8,690 nt of DNA from CAZJDV01 sp964544865 (GTDB lineage Bacteria; Chloroflexota; Dehalococcoidia; Lucifugimonadales; CAJWER01). The stretch covers positions 1 to 8,690 of the forward strand of contig CAZJDV010000094.1 of NCBI GenBank assembly GCA_964544865.1. Reading direction: 5' to 3'. The notes beneath the pieces are model-generated. The model did not search any database and was not told the origin of the DNA. It saw only the letters and a list, made by a program, of their open reading frames with translations. The position numbers and the translations under genes are program-made. Positions 1-6,925 of this stretch are shown here, piece by piece (position 1 is the first letter of the stretch; every line of letters begins with the position of its first letter).

Positions 1-168
1 CCTCCACCAGGTGTCCTTGACGTTGTTCTTGAGCTCGACGCCCAGGGGTCCGTAGTCCCACGTGCTGGCCAGGCCGCCGTATATCTCGCTGCTCTGGAAC
101 AAAAAGCCCCTGCGCTTGCACAGGGACGTGAGTGTACCGAGATCGACCGTCGCCGGGGTTGCTGTCAC
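1..168 (-). CDS. glyS: Glycyl-tRNA synthetase (dimeric type), N-terminal fragment
   Basis: This is the first 56 codons of a class II glycyl-tRNA synthetase, the cytosolic enzyme that charges tRNA-Gly with glycine; the rest lies left of the window. The translation begins MTATPATVDLGTLTSLCKRR and contains the hallmark start of the single-chain (alpha2) GlyRS: GFLFQSSEIYGG, then WDYGPLGVELKNNVKDTWWR, which is near-invariant in the family. The start is GTG at 168-166, chosen because the conserved region begins a few residues later, GAGG lies five bases upstream, and no ATG lies close upstream in frame. It is not the tetrameric GlyQ/GlyS type. It follows hppA on the same strand but has its own promoter-like site and a 395-bp gap, so it is probably transcribed separately. 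The family call is secure; the full length cannot be judged. Confidence 0.93.
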   Translation of the reverse strand, partial: MTATPATVDLGTLTSLCKRRGFLFQSSEIYGGLASTWDYGPLGVELKNNVKDTWWR

Positions 169-221
169 GTTTGCCTCGTCAGCCTGCGTTGATGGATGCC
201 CAGGGAAATACCGGCCATCCC

Positions 222-250
222 AAGGTAGCAATTCGGCGCAGGGTTGTCAA
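222..250 (-). promoter_or_regulatory. Sigma70-type promoter for glyS
   Basis: On the minus strand a perfect -35 TTGACA (245-250) is followed by exactly 17 bp and TACCTT (222-227), which keeps the key TA...T positions of a -10 box. Transcription would start near 214, giving a leader of about 46 nt before the GTG start of glyS. No T-box-like stem-loop series fits in so short a leader. Seen directly: the two hexamers and their spacing. Inferred: promoter activity. Confidence 0.6.
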
Positions 251-347
251 AAGGCGGCCCTCATTTTGGAGATACCTCAAGACAGGCCAAGTTTTCTACT
301 TAAGGGACTGACGGAGGTAGGCATGGCATCTGCTGAATCCTCCATCC

Positions 348-459
348 ATGTCATTCCGAGGAGCAGAGCGACTAAGAATCTGGGGCGGGGACGTGTTTGA
401 TTTCAGCCCCGTCAAGACACCACAACGCCCCAGGTTCTTCACTCCGTTCGGAATGACAT
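348..459. repeat. MITE-like imperfect inverted repeat
   Basis: The left arm begins ATGTCATTCCGAGGAGC at 348. The right arm (426-459), read on the minus strand, begins ATGTCATTCCGAACGG. Both arms continue to a shared core of AAGAAYCTGGGGCG, about 34-40 bp per arm with a roughly 35-nt middle. The first 12 bases are identical in both arms. It carries no ORF of its own, so it resembles a non-autonomous mobile or hairpin element. Similar CATTCCGA...AATCTGGGG elements recur in intergenic gaps of many bacterial genomes, which is recalled knowledge and was not searched here. The transcribed hairpin could also protect or terminate hppA mRNA. Confidence 0.75.
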
Positions 460-563
460 CTACCGGTCGTGGAGACCGTGTGATGGCGTGAAACTCGATC
501 TGCCTGCCGCAGTGAACCGGCAAAGGGAGCAGGAACAAGAGCCTTCGACCCCCGTGACAGCGC

Positions 564-2633
564 CTACAGGAACAGCGGCGCGAACACCAAGGCGACGATG
601 GACATGAGCTTGATCAGGATGTTGAGGGATGGCCCCGAGGTGTCCTTGAAGGGGTCTCCCACGGTGTCTCCGACCACTACCGCCTCGTGCTGGTCCGAGC
701 CCTTGCCGCCGTGATGTCCGGACTCGACCCACTTCTTGGCGTTGTCCCACGCCCCTCCGGCGTTGGCCATCATGATGGCCAGCAGGAACCCCGTGGCGGT
801 CGCGCCGATCAGCATGCCTCCAAGCGCCTCCGGGCCGAGGATGGCGCCTGTGATCACCGGCGCGACCACGGCGAGGAAACCGGGCAGCACCATCTCGCGC
901 ATGGCGCCTCGGGTGCTGATGTCGACCGCGCGTGCGTAGTCGGCCGGGGCGGTGCCATCCAGCAGACCCTCGATCTCCCGGAACTGGCGGCGGACCTCCT
1001 GGATCATCGCATTCGCAGCCCGGCCCACGGCCTGCATCGTCAGCGCCGAAAACAGGAACGGCAGCATGGTGCCGACCATCAGGCCCATTAGCACGTCGGT
1101 GTCGCGCAGGTCGAAGACATCGACCTTCGCGACCTGGGAATAGGCGGCCATTAGCGCGAGGGCCGTCAGTACAGCCGAGCCAATGGCGAAGCCCTTGCCG
1201 GTGGCCGCGGTGGTGTTGCCCAGCGAGTCGAGGGCGTCGGTCCTCTCGCGCACCTCCGGGCCGAGATGGGCTTGCTCCGCGATCCCGCCCGCGTTGTCCG
1301 CCACCGGTCCGTAGGCGTCGGTGGCGAGGGTAATGCCCAGCGTGGACAACATTCCGACGGCTGCCAAGGCCACTCCGTAAGTGCCGGCAAGCGTGTTGGT
1401 CATCCACATCGCCACGACTATCACGACGCCAGGGACCAGTGTGCTAACCATGCCCAGGCCGATGCCCGAGATGATGACGGTGGCTGGACCCGTCTCCGAC
1501 TGGGCGGCGAGATCCCTGGTGAAACGGAACTCGTAGGAGGTGTAGACCTCCGAGGACGTGCCGATAATCTGGCCTGCCACCAGTCCCACCACGATGACCC
1601 AAAACAGGGAGAACGGCAGGTCGAGCACGACGATCGCGAGGCCCGATCCGATCAGTATCAGCGCGCCCGCGCCGAAGATCCCGGACCTGAGCGCCCACAG
1701 CAGGCGGCCCATCGTGGCGCCCTCCTTGGTGCGCACGAGGAACGTGCCTAGAATCGATGCGAATATGCCCATGGCGGCGACCAGGACAGGCAGCAGGTAC
1801 ATGTTATCGTCGAAGTTGGCCTTGATGTCGCCGATGTCGTTGAGTTTCAGGAAGACCGCGCCGGTGGCGGCCAGGGCGATGGTGGCGATCATCGAGCCCA
1901 CGTACGATTCGAAAAGGTCCGCGCCCATGCCGGCCACGTCGCCGACGTTGTCGCCCACGTTGTCCGCCACCGTCGCTGGATTCCGCGGGTCGTCCTCCGG
2001 GATTCCGGCCTCGATCTTGCCCACCAGGTCGGCGCCGACGTCAGCCGCTTTGGTGTAGATGCCTCCGCCCACCCTGGCGAACAGGGCGATCGAAGACGCG
2101 CCGAACCCGAACCCGGCGATTATGCCCACGTCTTTGAATATCCAGTAGACGACGGTGACTCCCAGCAGCCCGATTCCCACGACGGATACGCCCATCACGG
2201 TGCCGCTGTTGAAGGCGACGCGCAGGGCGCCGTTGAGCCCCTCCTGCGCCTTCACGACGGTACGGGTGTTGGCCCTGATGGCGATGCTCATGCCGATGAA
2301 GCCCGCCAGTGCGGAGCCGACGGCGCCCGCCAGGTAGGCGATAGCGGAGGACGGCAGGGTCCGTTCCACGTATGCATCGCCCATGCTTTCGGCCACACGG
2401 CCGGTGACGTCGTAGTCGATGAACACGCCGATGACCACCGCTATGATTACTACGAATATGGCCAGCAGGCGGTACTCACGCGACAGGAAAGCCGTTGCGC
2501 CTTCCTGGATGTAACCGCCGATGAGCTGAATGGCCTCGCTGCCCTTGTCCTGGCGCATGATGTTCATAGCGAGAGCCAGGGCGAAAGCGAGGCCGGTCGC
2601 GGCGGCCGCGATGGCGATGTATATGATTGTCAC
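564..2633 (-). CDS. hppA: K+-dependent membrane-bound ion-translocating pyrophosphatase
   Basis: This is an integral membrane pyrophosphatase that hydrolyses PPi and pumps H+ and/or Na+ out of the cytoplasm. At 689 aa it is of normal family length, strongly hydrophobic with many membrane segments from residue 1 to the end. The active-site block runs from about residue 198 to 245: DVGADLVGKIEAGIPEDDPR, then ADNVGDNVGDVAGMGADLFE. The second acidic cluster is ATDAYGPVADNAGG (437-450), and the C-terminal GDTVGDPFKDTSGPSLN is canonical. GNTTAATGKG (472-481) has Ala476 and Gly479, the pattern of K+-dependent enzymes (Lys and Thr in K+-independent ones). The semi-conserved glutamate is in FESYV (Glu242), as in the Na+-pumping Thermotoga enzyme and some bacterial H+ pumps, rather than the FGSYAE arrangement of plants, so the pumped ion is unsettled. 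The start is GTG at 2633, with GAGG five bases upstream. It has its own hairpin-rich leader. Confidence 0.97.
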   Translation of the reverse strand: MTIIYIAIAAAATGLAFALALAMNIMRQDKGSEAIQLIGGYIQEGATAFLSREYRLLAIFVVIIAVVIGVFIDYDVTGRVAESMGDAYVERTLPSSAIAYLAGAVGSALAGFIGMSIAIRANTRTVVKAQEGLNGALRVAFNSGTVMGVSVVGIGLLGVTVVYWIFKDVGIIAGFGFGASSIALFARVGGGIYTKAADVGADLVGKIEAGIPEDDPRNPATVADNVGDNVGDVAGMGADLFESYVGSMIATIALAATGAVFLKLNDIGDIKANFDDNMYLLPVLVAAMGIFASILGTFLVRTKEGATMGRLLWALRSGIFGAGALILIGSGLAIVVLDLPFSLFWVIVVGLVAGQIIGTSSEVYTSYEFRFTRDLAAQSETGPATVIISGIGLGMVSTLVPGVVIVVAMWMTNTLAGTYGVALAAVGMLSTLGITLATDAYGPVADNAGGIAEQAHLGPEVRERTDALDSLGNTTAATGKGFAIGSAVLTALALMAAYSQVAKVDVFDLRDTDVLMGLMVGTMLPFLFSALTMQAVGRAANAMIQEVRRQFREIEGLLDGTAPADYARAVDISTRGAMREMVLPGFLAVVAPVITGAILGPEALGGMLIGATATGFLLAIMMANAGGAWDNAKKWVESGHHGGKGSDQHEAVVVGDTVGDPFKDTSGPSLNILIKLMSIVALVFAPLFL

Positions 2634-2647
2634 TACTACCTCTCCAC

Positions 2648-2669
2648 AAAAAGCCCTCCCATCGGAGGG
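2648..2669 (-). terminator. Terminator-like hairpin in the hppA leader
   Basis: On the minus strand the stem CCCTCC/GGAGGG (2664-2669 and 2654-2659) with a 4-nt loop is followed after one base by TTTTT (2652-2648). This has the form of an intrinsic terminator. It ends only 14 bases before the hppA GTG. It either stops read-through from the upstream hydrolase region or, if hppA is transcribed from the site at 2710-2738, acts as an attenuator within the hppA leader. Confidence 0.65.
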
Positions 2670-2706
2670 AGGACATATACTTCAGCGTCGGTGCAAACAC
2701 GTCGGG

Positions 2707-2730
2707 AAAAACCTACCACAGCGAGGTAGG
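2707..2730 (-). terminator. Terminator-like hairpin at the 3' end of the hydrolase pseudogene
   Basis: On the minus strand CCTACC (2725-2730), a 7-nt loop and GGTAGG (2712-2717) are followed directly by TTTTT (2711-2707). It lies before the last in-frame stop of the hydrolase reading frame (2682). The last conserved residues of that protein (LPVVPR) end upstream of it, so the natural end of the gene was probably here. It overlaps a promoter-like site for hppA, so only one of the two readings may be right. Confidence 0.5.
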
Positions 2731-2738
2731 GCAGTCAA
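2710..2738 (-). promoter_or_regulatory. Possible hppA promoter
   Basis: On the minus strand TTGACT (2733-2738), 17 bp and TAGGTT (2710-2715) give a -35 one base from consensus at ideal spacing with a -10 of weaker match. The layout closely resembles the glyS site. Transcription would begin near 2703 and give a leader of about 70 nt that includes the hairpin at 2648-2669. The -10 element coincides with the right arm and T-run of a terminator-like hairpin, which makes the call uncertain. Confidence 0.4.
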
Positions 2739-4654
2739 GATTTGGGCCGGGCGCGGGACCACGGGTAGAACGATCTGGGATGGGTGGGAGCGGTCCATGT
2801 ACAGGGTGTTGCGCGCCAAGACCGTATGTGTATGCCTGCCCACGGACTCCCCCGTATTCGGGTTCACGTCGAAGTGAGGGAAGGCGCTGCTGGAAATATC
2901 CACCCGGATACGATGGGCCACGCCGAATAGATTGGCCATCGCGTTCGCCTCGAACTCGAGCTCGTGGCCGGTCCCAGGCGTCATCGGCTCCCCTCTGTCC
3001 CACCCATTGCGGTAGCGCGCCGGGATGATGCTGTCGGTCAGGTTCATGTCGTAGCCCAGAGGATAGTCCTCGCTGGGCGGATGGACGTCGATCAGCTTGG
3101 CGGTGAAGTCGGTGTCCACCGCCAACGACGAGACCCAGAGCTTCACCGTGATCGGGCCGGTCACCTCTACCTCCTGCTCGAGAGGCGCTGACTGGAAGAC
3201 CAGCACGTCTGGGCGTTCCGAGAGGGGTGCATAGGGCGGCGCGGCGCCGAAAACGCCAGGCTCCTCCTTCTGATGGCTGGCCCCTTCCCCTGGGACGGTT
3301 CGGAAACGTTCCCACAGAGAATCAACGCCACCGGACGCACCCTCCGGCCCTTGTGCAAGCTCGAAAAAGCCAGACACGTTGGCGCTGATGCTTGGGACGG
3401 GGTCCCGGGGGTCGTACCGGTAGCTTCGAGGAGGATCGTCCAACACCGGCCGCTCGGGCCTCAGGCGGCCATCGTGGTGGAGGTAGTATGAGGTGTACCG
3501 GGTGCGCGCAAGCGGCCATTCACCCTCCGAGCGCCACCGGCCTCCGTGGTTAAGGCGTCCGTCGCTGTTCTTGCGTCCGCCGCCGCCCCCGTGACGGAGA
3601 CGTGGACCGGCGTCTCGTGGTCGATACCTGTTTCGAGACCCTTGAGCCATCTGTCGGACCACCTTAGCTCCAGGGCCAGGCCGTCGAGAGAAGCCCCGGC
3701 TCCGAAGTCCACGTCGCCCGCGTGGGTATCGCCCTCTCTGAATCCCCCGTGGGTCCAGCCGCCGACTATCAGCTTGAGGGGCTGCTCCTTGGCCTTCCTC
3801 AGAGCGACGTAGTTCTCGATGGTCCCGCGCAGCCACGAGTCATACCAGCCGGTCTGGTAGTACGTGGGGACGTCGGAGTGCTCGCCGTAGTGCTCCTCAA
3901 AGTTGATGCAGAAGTCCCTCCAGAACTCCTCATATTCGCCGCGGGTATACATGTCGAAAAAGAGCCGCTCCAGCCTGGGAAGCGGAGAGAATGGCGATTC
4001 TCCTTCCCGCCAGGGCAGGCGGCGAAGCCAGTCCCTCAGGTGTACCATGTTGTGAACGAGCTCGCGCTTTATCCGAGGGTCAGCGGCGGCTTCTTGGGTC
4101 TCTACGGCGTGCAGCATGAGCTTGCCCGCGTACTGGACCTCGAATGCGCCATTCTGGCGAAAGCCGCTGTGGAAGGGGTTCGATGGCGATACCCCGATGA
4201 ACATCGCCCTGAGATGGGGTGGGGACACTACGGCCAGCGCGCTCTGGACGATTCACCCGTGGGAGAAGCTGACGGTGCCTACCTTGCCGCTGCACCAGGG
4301 CTGTCGGGCGATCCACTCCACGGCGTCGTAGCCGTCCTTGCCCTCCGTTCAGGTTGAAGCAGTGGAGGTACCCGCCCGTCTCCTCGGGCTTGCCCCGGTC
4401 ACGAAGATCCTAGACGACGGCGGCGTAGCCCCTCCGGCAGAAGTAACGGGCGACCTTGGCGAAAGGCTCCCTGGACTTGTCGTAGGAGGTGCGCTGCACG
4501 ATGGCCGGGAACCTGCCGGGCGCCACTTCGCCGTCTCGCGCCGGAACGTACATATCGGTCGCCAGCCGGACCCCGTCGCGGGTGATGACAGCCACGTCCT
4601 GGGTAATCTCTATGTCGTATCCCGGCGTTGATCCTGTCATCTCGCCAATTTTCG

Positions 4655-5350
4655 CTACGTACGGGACTTGTCGCGTATGGCCGCGTCCACCTGTGAAGCA
4701 GCGTCATCCCCAAGCGCCGCCTGGAACCCGGCCAGCTTCTCCTCCAGGCGCCGCTGGCGAAGGGCGAGGGTCAGATCGCCCCTCGTGCGCTCCAGGATGC
4801 CGCGGGCCATGTCGGTGCGGCGCCTCAGCCCCTTCGTAACCGCGTCGGGGAAGTCCATCGTCACCAGGATGGTGTAGACCTCGTCCATGATCTCCAGGAG
4901 GTCCTCGCACCGGTCTACGTCGTCGCGCCGCAGCGAGTCCAGGATGAAGCGCCGCAGCTCGCCGACGGCCTCGGCCAGGCCGTTTAGATAGGGCGCGGCG
5001 CGGATGCCCAGCGCTTCTGGCCCATCCAGGGGCCGTCCCTCGGCGAACGAGAGCGTGGCGCTGGCCTCGGCGAACTCCTTCAGCGCGTCCTCCACGTATC
5101 CCGCATAGTAGACGCCGGGATGTCCCTCCAGGAGCGTGTCGATCTCCCCGGCGAGCCGGGCGACATCCTCCAGGAGGACCCTGGCGTCATCGAACTCGCC
5201 CCTGTGTGTCGCCCTTATCGAGTTGGCCGAGTTCCTGACTATCTCCCGCGACAGCCTCAGCGCCTGCTCGCGGGCCTCGTGAGTCTCCACGAAGCTGGCG
5301 CGGGCTGCCTCGGCGATGGCGGTGAGCTCGGATTTGTGGTCTTCAGGCAT
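4655..5350 (-). CDS. Translin/TRAX-family putative RNA-binding protein
   Basis: This 231-aa, almost wholly alpha-helical acidic protein matches the translin family (translin and TRAX in eukaryotes, predicted RNA-binding homologues in archaea). Members bind single-stranded RNA or DNA, and the TRAX subunit is a ribonuclease. Visible support: an N-terminal helix with EAREQALRLSREIVRNSANS; YVEDALKEFAEA at 85-96, whose Glu92 and Glu95 align with the QE-(Y/F)-xEA catalytic pair of TRAX; acidic residues at 143-144; and the most conserved stretch, MDFPDAVTKGLRRRTDMARG (165-184) followed by RTRGDLTLALRQ. I chose ATG 5350 because GAGG lies five bases upstream; an alternative ATG at 5398 would add 16 residues encoded by an inverted repeat. 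No signal peptide or membrane segment is seen. It precedes the broken hydrolase by 14 bp, with no evident functional link. Whether it cleaves RNA is inference. Confidence 0.85.
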   Translation of the reverse strand: MPEDHKSELTAIAEAARASFVETHEAREQALRLSREIVRNSANSIRATHRGEFDDARVLLEDVARLAGEIDTLLEGHPGVYYAGYVEDALKEFAEASATLSFAEGRPLDGPEALGIRAAPYLNGLAEAVGELRRFILDSLRRDDVDRCEDLLEIMDEVYTILVTMDFPDAVTKGLRRRTDMARGILERTRGDLTLALRQRRLEEKLAGFQAALGDDAASQVDAAIRDKSRT

Positions 5351-5382
5351 ATTGTCCTCTAGCTTGCCACTTGGCCGACATA

Positions 5383-5460
5383 ACCGCAGAGAGCGCAAAG
5401 ACCGCAGAGAAGTCGGAATCGTTATGCCCAGATCTCTGCGTCCTCCGCGTGCTCCGCGGT
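5383..5460. repeat. Inverted repeat with about 9-bp periodicity, copy 1
   Basis: The left arm is at 5383-5410 (ACCGCAGAGAGCGCAAAG...) and the right arm at 5433-5460, read on the minus strand as ACCGCGGAGCACGCGGAG.... The arms match at 21 of 28 positions around a 22-nt middle. Each arm repeats a CGC-R-GAG-NN unit about every nine bases. It fills most of the gap between the thiE stop and the translin start, so its hairpin may separate the two transcripts. The 8006-8093 element belongs to the same family. Confidence 0.75.
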
Positions 5461-5478
5461 GAGTTCCTATAGGTACTC

Positions 5479-6489
5479 CTATGTCACATTGTTCGCGTTT
5501 TGGATAGCTTCCACGAGGGCGTATGCGGCCGCCTCGGGGTCATTCGACAGGGTCACGGCGGACACGACGCAGATGCAGTCCGCGCCGGCCCGGACAACCT
5601 CTGCCACGTTGTCATGATTGATCCCGCCGATGGCGACGATGGGCATGTCCGACGCCTCCCTGGCCCTCGCCACCGTCTCCGTTCCCACCGCCGGCCTCCC
5701 GCTCTTGCCCATCGTGGACGTAGCGAAGACGGCGCCAATGGCGAGATAGTCCGCCCCCATCGACACGGACGTCGCCAGCTCCTCAAGGCCGTTGTTGGAG
5801 CGGCCAATGATCTGGTGCGGCTCAAGGATCCGCCGGGCCTCGGGCACCGTTAGGTCGGTCTGGCCGAGATGAAGACCGTGAGCGTCGCTGAGCACGGCAT
5901 GGGCCGGGTCGTCGTTCATGATGAACAGCGCGCCGTCCTGGTCGCAGACCGATCTGAGCCGGCGCGAGATCGCCATGACATCGCCCCTGTCGCCGCTCTT
6001 GTCTCGCAACTGGATGACTCGGGCGCCGCCTCTGAGAGCCGCCTCGGCGACGTCCGCCACCGGCCTTCCGTTCGTAGCCTCCGGGTCCACGATCACGTAG
6101 AGGCCCTCGATCTTCGATGCCGTGTTTGAGCGCAGGTCGCCGCCGGCCTTCTGCCGGGCCCGCGCCATCACGCGCCGCGCCTGGGAGGTCCACTCTGGCC
6201 TCGGATCGGCGTCGGCGGTCTGTTCGACCCCATCGAGCATGTCCAGCGAGACTTCGATCTGCTCGATGGCAAGAAGGGCCAGCCTGCCAGGTTCGTCGGT
6301 CAAACCCCTGTAAGCCATGCGGCGCTGTCCGGACTCGGACCGGGGGAGGTCCGCCGCCTCCTCGATCGGCAATGCCTGCCTGAGCATTCGGATGTCGGAA
6401 TACAGGCCCAGTGGGGCGGTGACGAGGACCTCGAGCAGCCGGATGTTCTCGACGAGCGTATGCACCTGCGCGCCGACGAAGGGGTTCAT
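5479..6489 (-). CDS. thiE: Thiamine phosphate synthase with extra N-terminal domain
   Basis: This enzyme joins the pyrimidine HMP-PP to the thiazole phosphate to make thiamine phosphate, in the cytosol. The C-terminal two thirds is a complete ThiE TIM barrel (numbering from ATG 6489): GLYVIVDPE (129-137), QLRDK (160-164), IMNDDPAHA (190-198), HGLHLGQTD (204-212), GRSNN in the loop that binds the pyrimidine, GAVFATST (252-259), AIGGI (286-290) and VVSAVT (308-313). The Asp of MND and the Asp of GQTD are in the metal/pyrophosphate-binding areas. The first roughly 125 residues (NPFVGAQVHTLVENIRLLEV onward) are mainly helical and do not look like the ThiD2 domain fused to some ThiE proteins; I do not recognise them. 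Family length is about 210-220 aa against 336 here. ATG 6489 is chosen because an extended -10 lies just upstream; GTG 6540, with GAGG upstream and overlapping the HTH ORF, would give 353 aa. Confidence 0.93.
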   Translation of the reverse strand: MNPFVGAQVHTLVENIRLLEVLVTAPLGLYSDIRMLRQALPIEEAADLPRSESGQRRMAYRGLTDEPGRLALLAIEQIEVSLDMLDGVEQTADADPRPEWTSQARRVMARARQKAGGDLRSNTASKIEGLYVIVDPEATNGRPVADVAEAALRGGARVIQLRDKSGDRGDVMAISRRLRSVCDQDGALFIMNDDPAHAVLSDAHGLHLGQTDLTVPEARRILEPHQIIGRSNNGLEELATSVSMGADYLAIGAVFATSTMGKSGRPAVGTETVARAREASDMPIVAIGGINHDNVAEVVRAGADCICVVSAVTLSNDPEAAAYALVEAIQNANNVT

Positions 6490-6496
6490 GGGGAAG

Positions 6497-6505
6497 ATTC
6501 TAACA
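6497..6505 (-). promoter_or_regulatory. Extended -10 promoter for a possibly leaderless thiE
   Basis: The minus strand carries TG-T-TAGAAT (6505-6497): an extended -10 motif with five of six bases matching TATAAT. It ends 7 nt before ATG 6489, so transcription would start at or next to the A of the start codon. There is no Shine-Dalgarno sequence before this ATG. No good -35 is present, which an extended -10 tolerates. Confidence 0.45.
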
Positions 6506-6526
6506 TGCGTATGCATAAACCTTGCA

Positions 6527-6775
6527 TCATTCGACTTCACCCATCCTCTTCAACCGACTTCGAATCGAACTTGATTGGCGCTGAAGCTTATCCGAGATTT
6601 GGTTTGTAAGGTGTCCAGCCCTTAATATCTGGATCAACTGTTCTTCCTCGTTACTACTCCACCTTTCATAGGTCCTTGGATAGGTGGCGCGAATGCGGGC
6701 TAGCCTTACGTCGATAGCAATCGCATGTTCGTCGATCGTCTCTATCGCTTCCTTGGCTGAGGCGAAGATGTCCAT
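6527..6775 (-). CDS. Small protein with SANT/Myb-like helix-turn-helix
   Basis: This is an 82-aa hypothetical protein. Its C-terminal half, RWSSNEEEQLIQILRAGHLT then DKLQRQSSSIRSRLKRMG (about residues 38-79), follows the pattern W-[ST]-x-EE-x-x-L...G...I-x-x-x-L-x-R-x-x-x-x-I-x-SRL-x-x-[LM]G, a DNA-binding HTH often found as a C-terminal appendage of larger proteins such as helicases and nucleases. The N-terminal half is charged helix. ATG 6775 lacks a Shine-Dalgarno sequence, and the same frame stays open upstream to 6922 with no start codon, reading acidic and protein-like (QAQESEPDREDNTGDDLQEG). A different-frame ATG at 6926 overlaps the yraN stop (TGATG) and encodes only 20 codons, so the gene may be a longer one broken by a frameshift, or a remnant. 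Its end overlaps the alternative thiE GTG start by 14 bp. Function unknown. Confidence 0.5.
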   Translation of the reverse strand: MDIFASAKEAIETIDEHAIAIDVRLARIRATYPRTYERWSSNEEEQLIQILRAGHLTNQISDKLQRQSSSIRSRLKRMGEVE

Positions 6776-6925
6776 GTGCGTGAAAGTCGGGTGAACGGAC
6801 AGAACCCGCTCATAGGTATTACCCTCTTGGAGATCATCTCCAGTATTGTCCTCGCGGTCGGGCTCAGATTCTTGCGCCTGCTGGCCATTGGTTGCTCCTC
6901 GCTTGCGAGTTGGACCGTGGATTCA

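Larger units (their letters stand above)
169..563. other. Intergenic region between hppA and glyS
   Basis: This 395-bp gap holds the glyS promoter and leader at its left end and a MITE-like inverted repeat at 348-459. I see no convincing coding sequence: the plus-strand ORF 62-400 is antisense to glyS at one end and repeat sequence at the other. Downstream of the hppA stop (564-566), a weak stem TGCCG/CGGCA near 508-525 has no following T-run, so I see no clear intrinsic terminator for hppA. The MITE-like hairpin may serve that purpose, but this is only a guess. Confidence 0.6.
2682..4640 (-). pseudogene. CocE/NonD-family (peptidase S15-like) hydrolase, degenerate
   Basis: This is the remnant of an alpha/beta hydrolase of the X-Pro dipeptidyl-peptidase/cocaine esterase family. 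The N-terminal piece (ATG 4640) reads VAVITRDGVRLATDMYVPAR. It ends at TAG 4410-4412, where the family has Gln in VVQD. An extra G near 4345 then shifts the frame before GYDAVEWIARQPWCSGKVGT. A TGA at 4253-4255 follows the nucleophile region, read SFSHG instead of the usual GxSxG. The middle piece is open from 4252 to the next lesion and keeps TGWYD and GGWTHGG, the expected acidic and His parts of the triad. A further +1 shift in the C-run at 3586-3590 leads into the C-terminal jelly-roll domain, with DVLVFQSAPL and ending near HPSQIVLPVVPR. Rejoined, it would be about 650 aa, normal for the family. The translin-family stop lies 14 bp upstream. Four independent lesions make a sequencing artefact unlikely. 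Confidence 0.88.

Noticed and set aside
62..400. Plus-strand 112-aa ORF
   Set aside because: It runs antisense to glyS, through the glyS promoter and into a repeat; no coding signature.
508..525. Intrinsic terminator for hppA
   Set aside because: The stem is only 5 bp with a loop of about 8 nt and is not followed by a T-run.
460..1407. 315-aa minus-strand ORF overlapping hppA
   Set aside because: It is an out-of-frame shadow of hppA, rich in Arg, Gly and Pro as expected for a GC-rich alternate frame, with no recognisable domain.
1266..2058. Plus-strand ORFs of 161 and 166 aa
   Set aside because: They are antisense to the strongly supported hppA frame and have no family features.
5351..5398. 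16-residue upstream extension of the translin-family protein (ATG 5398)
   Set aside because: Its first codons come from the inverted repeat and it lacks a ribosome site, while ATG 5350 has a well-placed GAGG.
5383..5460. CRISPR-like repeat array
   Set aside because: The units are about 9 bp, diverged and arranged as two inverted arms, with no spacers and no cas genes.
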